Below are positions 55,736-64,000 of a DNA stretch of 64,000 nucleotides, piece by piece. Origin of the DNA: Notospermus geniculatus (Eukaryota; Nemertea; Pilidiophora; Heteronemertea; Lineidae); NCBI GenBank assembly GCA_002633025.1, contig NMRB01001440.1, positions 34,720 through 98,719 on the forward strand, in the 5' to 3' direction. The position numbers were made by a program, and so were the translations under genes. The notes under the pieces are model-generated. The model saw only the letters and a program-made list of their open reading frames with translations. It ran no database searches and had not been told where the DNA came from. Within the stretch, counting starts at the first letter, position 1. Each line of letters starts with the position of its first letter.

Positions 55736-56235
55736 TCAGACGATACAGAAGCCCCCTGCGTCGTGTCGGTGTGAGGTAATCAAGCTGGACTAACGTTTAT
55801 ATCTCGCCTACAGACATGTTCTACAAATCAACACTGTAAATTAAATTCTTGTTCCCAGAGAAACCAGTCATTTTATTCAGATTCGTGGCCTAAAGGGAAT
55901 GCTTGTCAATTTACCAGCATTTCAGGCAATTTTCTAGTCTCCAAGGATACCATTTTAGATTTATATCATAAAACGTGAGAGTTATTAAACCACCGCCATT
56001 TTGAATTCGGCTTATGTCATGGACGCTACAAATCTCTGACCTAGTTTAAAGAAAAACAAAAACTTAATATCTTTTTGGTTTGTTTCAGTCTTTTAAATCA
56101 AGTTTGGCAGTTGGAATCCAGCCCTACATCAGAAACAATTCAACAGTATTTAGAACCTAAGCCAACGTTTGGTTGTTCTGTACTTTACACACTAAACCAA
56201 GCAGATAAAGTAACCATCGACATTGAGAACCAAAG
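55736..56235. other. Spacer, no gene seen
   Basis: No repeat end and no frame of note. Confidence 0.4.
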
Positions 56236-56237
56236 AA

Positions 56238-56418
56238 AGAGAGAGCACAAAAGTCGACACACAAGGAAGTCAACTTCCAAAATTTCGCAAATTTTTGACG
56301 CCAACCGGGGTTGGCACTTTTCAGTATGGAACTCTATACTGAAAAGTGCCTGAGGAAGACCCCGGTTGGGGTCGAAAATTTGCGAAATTTTGGAAGTTGA
56401 CTTCCTATATATCATCGA
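56238..56418. mobile_element. Hammerhead-like foldback, locus 8
   Basis: The plus arm (56345-56405) is complete with GAAAATTTGCGAAATTTTGG. The minus arm has lost one side of the hairpin (CGCCAACCGGGGTTGGCACT). The loop CAGTATGGAACTCTATACTG is palindromic and unlike other loci. Confidence 0.8.
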
Positions 56419-56505
56419 CATTGAGAACAATTCTCAATCACGAAGTATAATTCACGGACATGATACATAATCTCATGTGAAGCGACAGTTACTGGTACCC
56501 TTTGA

Positions 56506-56710
56506 AAGGGGCTCTTCATTTTCATCAGTTGAGGAATCTGAGTTGTGATCCTTGAGAAAATGGGGAAAGCTACGAAGCTGCTATAATATGCAGCGATTAT
56601 TCTGTACAGCACAACAAATAATCCCTGCAGTTTGCAAGTGCATAGCTTTTTCCGTTTCCCCAAGGATCACAACTCCGATTCCTCAAGTGACGAAAATGAA
56701 CTGCCCCTTT
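56506..56710. mobile_element. Foldback, AAAGGGGCTCTTCATTTTC arms
   Basis: About 70-base arms (GAGGAATCTGAGTTGTGATC, CTTGxGxAAA) mirror each other. One arm is also present, reversed, at 53025-53105. Confidence 0.75.
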
Positions 56711-57070
56711 ACTCACCGGTGAAGAGAGTTCAAAATGCTGGCTATAGATTCTCCCAAACTTTATTTGTTTTCAAAATATTGGCAGTGTCCAATTTTTGCC
56801 TTCATACTCATTTATTTATCTACAGACACAAACATTTCATTTTGCTGACTGAAATGAAGATTATTGGCCAATGATTCTCTACAACGCACACCATTTAGAC
56901 CGTGGCTTCCAAAAACGGTACTCAAAAAGACGGCTGTTTTCATCACTCACTTCGAAGCACTCTTTTTGAAGTCATGAGTCCATTTAGACCACCAAAGTCA
57001 CTCTTTGCCAAGCCAAGATGCCGTTTACAAGATCATTTTTATATCAACACTGTTAGAAATAACAGACCCA
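56711..57070. other. Spacer, nothing recognised
   Basis: No repeat end, frames under 80 codons. Confidence 0.4.
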
Positions 57071-57074
57071 ACTC

Positions 57075-57215
57075 CAAAGAAGAAAGCACAAAAATTGACA
57101 CACAAGTGGCAAATATCAAGAAGTCAACTTCCAGGACTTAGCAAATTTTCGACCCCAACCGGGGTCTTCTTCAGGCTGGCACTTTTCCACACTAGATTTC
57201 AGAAAAGACTGAGCT
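57075..57215 (-). mobile_element. Hammerhead-like element, locus 9 (one-sided)
   Basis: The minus core CTGAAGA, GACCCC-GGTT-GGGGTC, GAAAATTTGCTAAG. The loop side matches locus 5 through CACTAGATTTCAGAAAAGAC, then diverges where locus 5 turns back. Confidence 0.75.
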
Positions 57216-57347
57216 GAATCCCAAATGTACATCTGAAATACCCTGTGCAAACAGGAGGTGTCAGTAATTAAGGAATTGCCCCAAGAATTGGTTGCTAGAC
57301 CTAATCAATAAAAGAGTGTCTGTAATTAGTAGAAAACTAATTAAGAA

Positions 57348-57615
57348 GAGTTAGAAAGTTAGAAATAACAGAGGATTTTACAGAAAATTCCTGCAGCAGT
57401 GTTTCAGGACGTGATCTGTAAAATTACAGACTTAAAGAAATGTTAACAGAGACTTGACTGGAGGAGGACCAAATTATATTTTCATACGTTCTCAGAAAGC
57501 ATCATTCTGGACAGTCCAGTTGAGTCCAACTAATTCAGAAAAGCATAAATCACACTACATGTAAACTCTGCTGCAGGCAATTTCTGTAAAAATATTACAC
57601 AAATTTCTAACAGTG
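57348..57615. mobile_element. Family G MITE, copy 3 (diverged)
   Basis: GTTAGAAATAACAGAGGATT, CTGCAGCAGTGTTTCAGG to AATTTCTAACAGTG. Related to 53284 and 62488. Confidence 0.65.
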
Positions 57616-57727
57616 AAAGTCACCCTCGGATTCTTTTACAAGACAACTGTTATTTCAAATCACTGTGTAAAAGCAAGGAGTCGATTCAAGAGATCGGTAC
57701 CATCTCTAAGTCACTCTAGCAAAGCCA

Positions 57728-58029
57728 CACTGTAAAAAGTCGTCATGTACCAGGGGTCCAAACCCAAGGGTACAGGGAACTAACATGGGTACAGCAAACT
57801 CACTCCGAGGAAGACAGACCTACTGTCAAAAATATTCCATGGCGATGGGTTCTACTTGGTTCTACCTTGGGTCCTCCTGACCCCATTGCGTTTATCATCA
57901 TGAGTACAATCAGCAAAGACCATGGGTACTTTGTCCCCAGATGCAGGAACACGTGGGAAATGGGCTTAAAAATTGGACAAGGGATTTACCCATCTCCATT
58001 GGTATAATGGACCAACTTGTTTTACAGTG
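57728..58029 (+). mobile_element. Family F MITE, copy 2
   Basis: CACTGTAAAAAGTCG to CTTGTTTTACAGTG. The core shares GTACCAGGGGTCCAAA and GATGGGTTCTACTTGG-type words with 48037. Confidence 0.75.
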
Positions 58030-58137
58030 CAAGGAGTCATCTACAAGATCACTGCTATTACACAATCGGCTCTGAAAGCAGTAGCCTAGTACGTTTTCAA
58101 GATCGCTATATTATCTCAAAATCACCGTGTGAAAGGC

Positions 58138-58365
58138 AAGAAGGAAGTCAATTTCCAGAATCTTAGCAAATTTTCGACCCCAACCGGGGTCTTCTTCAGG
58201 CTGGCACTTTCAAGTCGAGCTACCAGAAGTGTAGCTCGACTTGAAAGTGCCAGCCTGAAGAAGGGTTGGGGTCGAAAATTTGCTAAGATTCTGGAAATTG
58301 ACTTACTGTTTATCATCATTTTGTGTGTCAATTTTTGTGCTTTCTCTTTCCTTGTGAAAGGCAAT
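58138..58365. mobile_element. Hammerhead-like foldback, locus 10
   Basis: The minus arm (58150-58203) is intact. The plus arm (58252-58300) has lost the 5' strand of the hairpin (AAGAAGGGTTGGGGTC). The loop AAGTCGAGCTACCAGAAGTG is shared with one-sided locus 2. The outer arm TTTTGTGTGTCAATTTTTGT follows. Confidence 0.8.
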
Positions 58366-58860
58366 TAGAGTCCGTTTACTAGATCATTTTAATTCCAAAG
58401 TCACTCTTTGCAAAACCGAGAGTCCAATGCACACAGCGAATAAGACCTCACAGAGAAAAAAGCCAGTTTTCATATTTTCTAGTATCACAGTCAGAACTGA
58501 GCAATTTCCTTTCCTTTAGATTTGAATTAAGCTAAGTCCTGGCGTTATTTGTGCGCTGAAAATCCTCACCAACAAACAAACGTGACAGAACGATTGTTAA
58601 TTTCCTGATGGACTGTGGGAATCATCAAAAAAATAAAGAAATAAGGAAATGAAACGTAGCCGTTTCTCGACGTAAATCATTCTGGCTGCACATCACGTCG
58701 TCCTTGATTATGATAGGACCTTTCTTCAACAGAATGTCTAGGTTTCCAACATTTTCCCTCCCAAGCAGAGTCGCTGGTTACGGTTTTCAGGGTCTACTCC
58801 GTCCACGTTGTCATTGGGAAAGGTCCAAGTTCGAAGCAGAAACACAACTTCCTCAGCGGT
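58366..58860. other. Spacer, nothing recognised
   Basis: No repeat end or convincing frame. Confidence 0.4.
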
Positions 58861-58861
58861 A

Positions 58862-59362
58862 TACAGTAGTGTGCAAAGATATTAGAACACTTGCCATGAA
58901 CTGGAAAACGAAGTATTATTTGAATGAAATGACCCCAATGTAGCCATGAAACCATCGTTTCTTTCATTAAAAGGAACCTTCAACCATACTGATATTGCAT
59001 AATGAATGTTTCAGAGACACCTGCATGATACCTTTGTCAATTTCTTGGGAACACACTGGAAATGTTCAATAACTCTAAGGAACCTCTCTGGAATGAGCTT
59101 CCGAGAGCGTGGAATAACACTGGGGTTGAAACTCTTAGAAAATACATAGACACAATGCCAGAAAGATGCGCTGCTGTGACTGCTGCCAAGGGGGGGGGGG
59201 CATACTAAATATTAGAGTAAAATGCAAAAAAAGGACTGGATTGATAAATTCGTAGGTGAAAGAATCTCAGTACCTTTGCCTTTACCTTTTGCAATGGCAG
59301 GAAAGTGAAATCCAGGCTCTGGGACCAAATAAAACATCAGTTTCTTAAGCTTTGCCATGTGT
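58862..59362 (+). mobile_element. Tc1-like transposon relic
   Basis: The 5' end TACAGTAGTGTGCAAAGATA, TTAGAACACTTG and the 3' end CATGTGTTCTAATATTTTTG are facing Tc1-type inverted ends. Between them only the end of the transposase gene survives (59071-59215). About 500 bp remain of an element usually 1.2-1.7 kb, so it is an internally deleted, inactive copy. Confidence 0.85.
59071..59215 (+). pseudogene. Tc1-type transposase C-terminal fragment
   Basis: The frame starting at 59071 reads NSKEPLWNELPRAWNNTGVE, then TLRKYIDTMPERCAAVTAAK, a clear match in pattern to the Tc1/mariner C-terminus (LWNELK... MPxRCxAVIxAKGGHTKY). After the Lys codon an eleven-G run (59190-59200) shifts the frame. The expected HTKY-stop is present in the next frame (CATACTAAATATTAG). 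The DDE catalytic region is absent. Loss of the N-terminal 80 percent plus the slippage makes it a pseudogene. Confidence 0.85.
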
Positions 59363-59559
59363 TCTAATATTTTTGGTAAAATGACCGGTTTCGAAATTTT
59401 TCCCAAATAAACCGATCCGAAAAGAGTTTGAGATAAATGAAATCTGTTAGCTTGTTACCACTCAAGAACCAAAAATATTCTGGCACCAAAATTTCATGAT
59501 TTCTGTAATCCTTACACCCGGCAAATTATGTTTTTGAAGGTTCGGTGTCCAAGAATGAT

Positions 59560-59959
59560 TAGTGAGGTTTCGCAAATCTGACGAAACACGAAATACGAAA
59601 TACAACTTCATTTCCAAGCCTAATGTATTTCTGGAAATGGTTGGTACCACAAATGTGCCTGCTGCCAATGCGTCTTTTAGCATATCATGTAAGACCGAGA
59701 GAGTTACGGTGCATCTTAAATTTTTAAATTTCCACTTCGTAACTACGAAGTGGAAACGAAAGATAAATTTCAAAGTACAATATGCACTGTAACTCTATCG
59801 GTCTTACGTCATACGCTAAAAGATACTCTTGCAGCAGGGGATATCTATGGTACCAACCATCTCCTGAAATACAAATGTACATTAGATTACGGAAATGCAG
59901 AAATGAATCCAATTTCGTCTTTCTACTTTGCGTTTCGTCAGGTTTGCGAAACCTCACTA
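59560..59959. mobile_element. Family A foldback, copy 4
   Basis: The best ends of the family: TAGTGAGGTTTCGCAAAT and GTTTGCGAAACCTCACTA, flanked by TTA/TTG. The arms are otherwise as at 24877. Confidence 0.85.
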
Positions 59960-60025
59960 TTGTACCAATACGCCTAAATACTTAAAATTCTGCTTGAATA
60001 CGTTCATATTTGTCGTTTTTCTTCC

Positions 60026-60285
60026 AAGGGAGTAAAAAATGAAAGTGGAAAATAAGAAGTGGGAAATTTTGGCATTTTGCACGAATTTTTCAATTTCTCA
60101 AATTCGGAGAAATTTTTTCCCATTTTGAGAAATATCGCCCGAAAAATCAGACAAAATGTCATGCCATTTTAGGAAAATGTCTCTAAATGGGAAAATTTTT
60201 TCTCCGAATTTGAGAAATTGAAAAATTCGCTCAAAATCCCAAAATTTCCCACTTTTTATTTTCCACTTTTATTTCTTACTCCCTT
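60026..60285. mobile_element. AAGGGAGTAA foldback family, copy 3
   Basis: AAGGGAGTAAAAAATGAAAG to CTTACTCCCTT. The core (AAATATCGCCCGAAAAATCA) is reversed relative to the copies at 33390 and 51759. Confidence 0.85.
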
Positions 60286-60920
60286 TTCTGCAGTTGTATC
60301 AATTAGGGGGTTAATTGTTTCTCGTGTTTGCCTGTAATTATTGTCAATCATCATTTCTCAATTATTAATATTCACAACCCATCACGTCGTTTCAAGTCAT
60401 GCAAGCAAATTATTATTAGTAATTCGACTCCCAGAACTAACTTCAATGCTGAACCCAACGCACTCCCACTCCATAGAAGACACCCCGATGATCCGGTATC
60501 CAATATGATTAAACGTTTTCTGATGCGACGTGATTAATTATAACGGAAGAGACATTATTTGGTGCTTGGGATGATGAGGAAAGCAGTCGAAATTATTGCA
60601 TGGAAACGTAGGATGGTTGTTCTGAGTTCGACCGTAAAGAAGGGAATCGCTTACTGCAAATTTACTGTTGCTGGTAATTTTCCCACGAAAAGCATTTAAG
60701 GAATAGGAATTTCGAAGTAGATAAAGGGCTCCCGGTGGATCGACAGCAAAAAGTCCCGTTTACATCACAGCTGACATAACGTGCTTCAAATAATGGGTCG
60801 TACATGCATGAATAAAAGACTAGTACATGTATAAATACTTTTACTTGATTCTGCAATACAAATCCATTTGGCTGAGCTGTATAAGTCTGGGCCTACATTC
60901 ATAAAACCTTGATCGGCTTA
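60286..60920. other. No gene supported
   Basis: A 69-codon plus frame at 60328-60537 (basic, ending MIKRFLMRRD) is not recognised. ATTCATAAAACC, an isolated foldback-end motif, lies at 60898. Confidence 0.4.
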
Positions 60921-60921
60921 G

Positions 60922-61114
60922 GGCTGATTTAATAGACGTTTGCTAAGCTAACCATTGGTTCCACCAAAACTAGATAGGCGTGCGAAAAATGTACAACAAA
61001 AGTTTTCACCAAAAAGCCCCGTTTTCTAAGCTATCCATCCAAACAGGGCTTTTTGGTGAAAATTTAGTTGTTCACTTTTCGCATGCCTATCCGAATGATG
61101 ACGAGGAATCAGCC
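60922..61114. mobile_element. Family E foldback, copy 2
   Basis: GGCTGATTTAATAGACGTTT, CTAAGCTAACCATTGGTTCC reads through the point where copy 1 carries family F. Inner arms TTTTCACCAAAAAGCCCxGTTT mirror across AAGCTATCCATCC. The right outer end is worn. Confidence 0.8.
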
Positions 61115-61136
61115 TTATGACTACTAGCATCAAGAC

Positions 61137-61383
61137 TGTGAAAATTCACAAGGCGCTCACATATTTTTTGTCTACAATTAAGTATAAAAATTCGCAAGGC
61201 TCACTCACATATTTTTGTCTACAATTAAGTATCAAAATTCACAAGGCTCACTCACTCACATATTTCTTGTCTACAATTAAGTATCAAAATTCACAAGGCT
61301 CACTCACATATTTTTTGTCTACAATTAAGTATCAAAATTCACAAGGCTCACTCACATAATTTATTGTCTACAATTAAGTATCA
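61137..61383 (+). repeat. 48-bp tandem repeat, five units
   Basis: Units AAAATTCACAAGGCTCACTC, ACATATTTTTTGTCTACAAT, TAAGTATC of 47-51 bases. Most keep a multiple-of-three spacing, so an 80-codon frame (61117-61359) repeats YQNSQGSLTYFLSTIK, but there is no sign of a gene around it. Confidence 0.9.
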
Positions 61384-61389
61384 ATGATA

Positions 61390-61870
61390 GGGTTCTCTTT
61401 TGAAAGAGTATAAAAAGTCGAGGCTGTTGTTCTGCAAACGAAAGTTCATGTCTTACGAACGAAGGACAATCTCTGAAATTCTGCCAATATAACCCAACTC
61501 TATTATTTTTCAAATTTGTGCATCTCCTCTATCTTTCAAAAGTTGAACGCCATAGATATCGTCATCTGGGGCAGAATAAACGTTTTGAAAAGTACCCTAT
61601 GGAACGAAACGAAATTAAAAATGTAACAAGAACAATGAATCAGCAATCAGAGAACGATACATCACATAAAAAAACTATACATGTATTTTTGTCAATATGT
61701 AACATTTATTAGATGATGAAAATCTGGGAACACCATGCGACAATTTTGGATGCAAATTCCCCACAATTTCTTTTAAATTGAGAATGTGCCATGTTGGACG
61801 CTTTGTCAGAAAAATATATTCCTTTACAAGCGCAATATATTTGTTTGCCAAAATGTAACATTTGTCATGC
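61390..61870. other. Spacer, nothing recognised
   Basis: AT-rich, no repeat end seen. Confidence 0.4.
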
Positions 61871-61935
61871 AGACTGTGGAAGTCTTAGCAACGGCGTATA
61901 AAATTTATACGCCGTTGCTAAGACTTCCACAGTCT
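61871..61935. repeat. Perfect 65-bp palindrome
   Basis: Arms of 32 bases (AGACTGTGGAAGTCTTAGCA, ACGGCGTATAAA) are exact complements around one central A. The next bases repeat AGTCTTAGCA. No second copy and no clear target duplication. Confidence 0.85.
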
Positions 61936-62487
61936 TAGCATCATTTAATGATGTAATAATTTATTACAACCATATTAATAATTTCGTTTTGTAAGTACAT
62001 GTATGTAGTACCATATTGGAGATTTTTTTTTTTGGAAGGCTGCAACATTTGCAAATAATTACCTTCACACGAATAAAATTATTGATTTGCACTAGTTACC
62101 CCACTAAAAATTAAAAAGTGGGTGAAATGCATGAATAGTGTTTGGGGATAAATAATATTTCTGATTTTTCATTCTATATTGTTCAGTTATTGTTTTCTAG
62201 TTAGATAAATCAAGCAAATGCATGCAACTGCATGTTGCTTGACTGATCAAGAGAAAAGTACGTGTTTTTAATTGGCAATTTTTCATATCATTTCGGTATA
62301 TTGTACAAGTTTATTCTTTTCCCTGATCAACAAATTATATTTAGAATTAGACAAATCCATGCAACTATCGTGTGACTGATCAATAGGCTTAACGATGTAA
62401 TTTTCTATTCTTGGCAACATCTATATTGATTAATTTCTTCATTCAATTTTACAAAAAATATTTCTGGTTCTTAAAAATGGCAGGGTA
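61936..62487. other. AT-rich spacer, nothing recognised
   Basis: Contains AAGCAAATGCATGCAACTGC-type short symmetry near 62213. No gene. Confidence 0.4.
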
Positions 62488-62768
62488 CACTATTAAAAAA
62501 AACAGAAGATTCTACAGAATACTCTGTGCAGCAGAGTTTCAAGCACTTTCTGTAAATTTACAGAAAGGATTCAGGGTCAAAGGAATATTATGTCATTGCC
62601 CATGACCCTTTGTTTGGAAGGTCCTTCCTAGGTATAACATAAAACGCAGGTCATTGGTTCAGATGCAATGCCTTTAACTAAAAAAACGGCTCCTGTAATT
62701 TCACAGAAAGTGCTTGAAACTCTGCTGCCAGAAAATTCTGTTAAATTCTTCTGTCTTTTCTAACAGTG
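62488..62768. mobile_element. Family G MITE, copy 2
   Basis: ACACTATTAAAAAAAACAGA to TTTCTAACAGTGT. The core includes a CATGACCCTTTGTTTGGAAG segment missing from copy 1. Just beyond, AACAGTGTA recurs three times (62768-62815). Confidence 0.8.
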
Positions 62769-63065
62769 TAACAGTGTATATTATATTTAACAGTGTATAT
62801 ATCTAACAGTGTATTTAGTAAGTAATATATTCGAACCTAGGCAATAATCCTTTGTTTTCTCATTGGCCTGTTTTTCTTTAACTTCTCACAAAAGTTCAAT
62901 TAATCTTGATAATGAATTGCCAAACCCACAAAATCTTGATAATTGCCCAACCCACAAAGATAAAATCAATTATTGATCAGGAATTCCTCCTTTAATGGTT
63001 TTTTTGCTCGATCGATAAAAAAATTATGAGCAACAAGGGATCGTGTAGACGAGGATTAGGCCTAT

Positions 63066-63197
63066 ATTCACCCCCTACAAGTAGCACCTGGTCTCTGGAA
63101 CGCCTTTCCTACCCATGTTAAATCAAGTCCGTCCCTGGGCATTTTTAAAAAGCGTTTGAAAACGCGTCTTTTTAGAAATTATTATTTCAAATCTTAA
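63066..63197 (+). pseudogene. LINE ORF2 C-terminal tail, 5'-truncated
   Basis: The frame ending in TAA at 63195 reads VAPGLWNAFPTHVKSSPSL, then GIFKKRLKTRLFRNYYFKS. LWNxxP...SLxxFKxxLKTxLF is the usual C-terminus downstream of the reverse transcriptase in CR1/L2/Jockey-type LINEs. Everything upstream, including the reverse transcriptase itself, is missing, as expected of a 5'-truncated insertion. Confidence 0.85.
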
Positions 63198-63312
63198 ATT
63201 ATTTATTGCAACGTTTTACTATTTTGTCTTTCATTTTATGTAAAGCGCCTTAGAGCGATTTTATATTGATTAAGGCGCTATATAAATTTTGTAAAATAAT
63301 AATAATAATATT
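63066..63312 (+). mobile_element. CR1/L2-type LINE 3' end
   Basis: After the ORF2 tail comes a 3' UTR with GTAAAGCGCCTTAGAGCGAT and TTAAGGCGCTATATAAATTT, the small hairpin-like signature common in L2/CR1-type LINE tails. It ends in an (AAT)n run at 63295-63310. The 5' break is near 63060. Confidence 0.85.
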
Positions 63313-63365
63313 GCAAAAAAGGCAAAGCAGAACGAGGGATGAATTGTTGTAATCCATGCCAATCT

Positions 63366-63519
63366 TAAGCCGCCCATCGTTCAATACTATTGCACAATAT
63401 GAGGACCAAAATGGGCAATATTATTGCCAATCTTTCTTCCACCCATCACGCCAGAAACACATGCCCCCTATTTTGGGCTCCATATTGCGCAATAATATTG
63501 ATCGTGTATGGACCGCTTT
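63366..63519. mobile_element. MITE, AATATTATTGCACAATAT family, copy 2
   Basis: Copy of 417-572 with TAAGCCGCCCATCGTTCAAT and GTATGGACCGCTTTA ends. TTAA-like edges. Confidence 0.75.
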
Positions 63520-64000
63520 AGACAGCATCATCAGTATGCCAATGTGATACATCTAGAAGAATGCCAGAAATGCCTTTTAGAACTGTCGCCAATAATTCCT
63601 AATACATTACATTCTTAATAAGTAATTGGTTGGCATTTCCCGATCGAAAAAGGGCCTACGTCAAGGGACTGTTGAAATACATCTAGCTGAATAACCAGAA
63701 GATCTATTCAGCTCATCAGCAATAGCTTGGGACGAGGTTGAATGGCCGCCATGTTTGCTATTCAAGACATCTGCTCACGGTCACTAGTGCAAATGGTTTT
63801 TATTTATACGTATTTAATTTTATACATGTAGAAAAGTAACAGGTGTAAGAGCAATACATTGTTACTCTTTTCAGATAAAGCTATTTATTTTTTGATTGTT
63901 AGTATCGAAGTTAATGCTTCTCTCGTACTTTTAATCACCAGGGGAGTTGAACTTTAGTGAAAAGTGTAACAATTTCCACTCTCAATTCCTATATATCATG
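63520..64000. other. No gene recognised to window end
   Basis: GAATGGCCGCCATGTTTGC at 63740 echoes repeat K. Otherwise AT-rich without frame. Confidence 0.4.

Noticed and set aside
60328-60537. 69-codon basic frame as a terminal exon
   Set aside because: The upstream TTTTCTGCAG acceptor-like site belongs to the edge of a MITE and the product is unrecognised.
61117-61359. CRISPR-like array
   Set aside because: Units are contiguous tandem repeats with no unique spacers, in a eukaryotic context.

Overview
This is a eukaryotic genomic window in draft assembly: four runs of N (12561-12745, 23780-23831, 43976-44881, 54955-55171) plus one ambiguous base at 17310. No intact protein-coding gene, rRNA or functional tRNA can be supported. 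The longest open frames that are not made of N are 100-167 codons and lie in repeats or simple sequence. The organism is probably a marine invertebrate, perhaps a non-vertebrate deuterostome (echinoderm, hemichordate or amphioxus). I infer this from the AT-rich composition, the very frequent TACATGTA and TAGGCCTA words, tRNA-derived SINEs, a CR1/L2-type LINE tail and Tc1/mariner debris. The clade is not proven.

The content is overwhelmingly small DNA-transposon-like elements built as inverted repeats (foldbacks/MITEs, 30 to 900 bp). Several families recur inside the window. Family A ends in AGGTTTCGC (24877, 46350, 49941, 59560). Family B ends in GTGACAGCAAAAT (31278, 39027). Family C ends in GGTGTxAxxxAATC (31454, 46821, 53992). 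Family D ends in GTGTGTTTCAAAA (38390, 54311). Family E contains CACCAAAAAGCCC (48007, 60922). Family F ends in CACTGTAAAA (48037, 57728). Family G ends in CACTGTTAGAAA (53284, 57348, 62488). There are also AAGGGAGTAA elements (33390, 51759, 60026), TTAGGGAGGTTT elements (19466, 27677), TAATGGGGAACC elements (13260, 29353), and AATATTATTGCACAATAT elements near both window ends.

Region by region: 0-12.5 kb holds scattered foldbacks and one weak ORF. 13-17 kb holds a CpG- and CRE-rich stretch with a tiny ORF at a promoter-like motif cluster, then a 900-bp compound inverted repeat with a 9-bp target duplication. 18-25 kb holds two SINEs and five or six foldbacks. 26.1-27.7 kb is a strongly strand-asymmetric minisatellite. 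28-43 kb is foldbacks, including a perfect 210-bp palindrome with telomere-like words nested in another MITE. 43.2-44.9 kb is a large palindrome cut by an assembly gap. 47-58 kb is dominated by a distinctive foldback family whose arms carry a hammerhead-ribozyme-like motif (CTGARGA, hairpin GACCCC/GGGGTC, GAAA). 58.8-59.4 kb is a dead Tc1-like transposon. 61-64 kb holds a 48-bp tandem repeat, a perfect 65-bp palindrome and a 5'-truncated LINE.

The most interesting signal is the hammerhead-like family: ten loci, several with one intact and one broken arm, and one diverged copy with compensatory changes in the hairpin. Multiple nestings with visible target duplications give a relative chronology of insertions.
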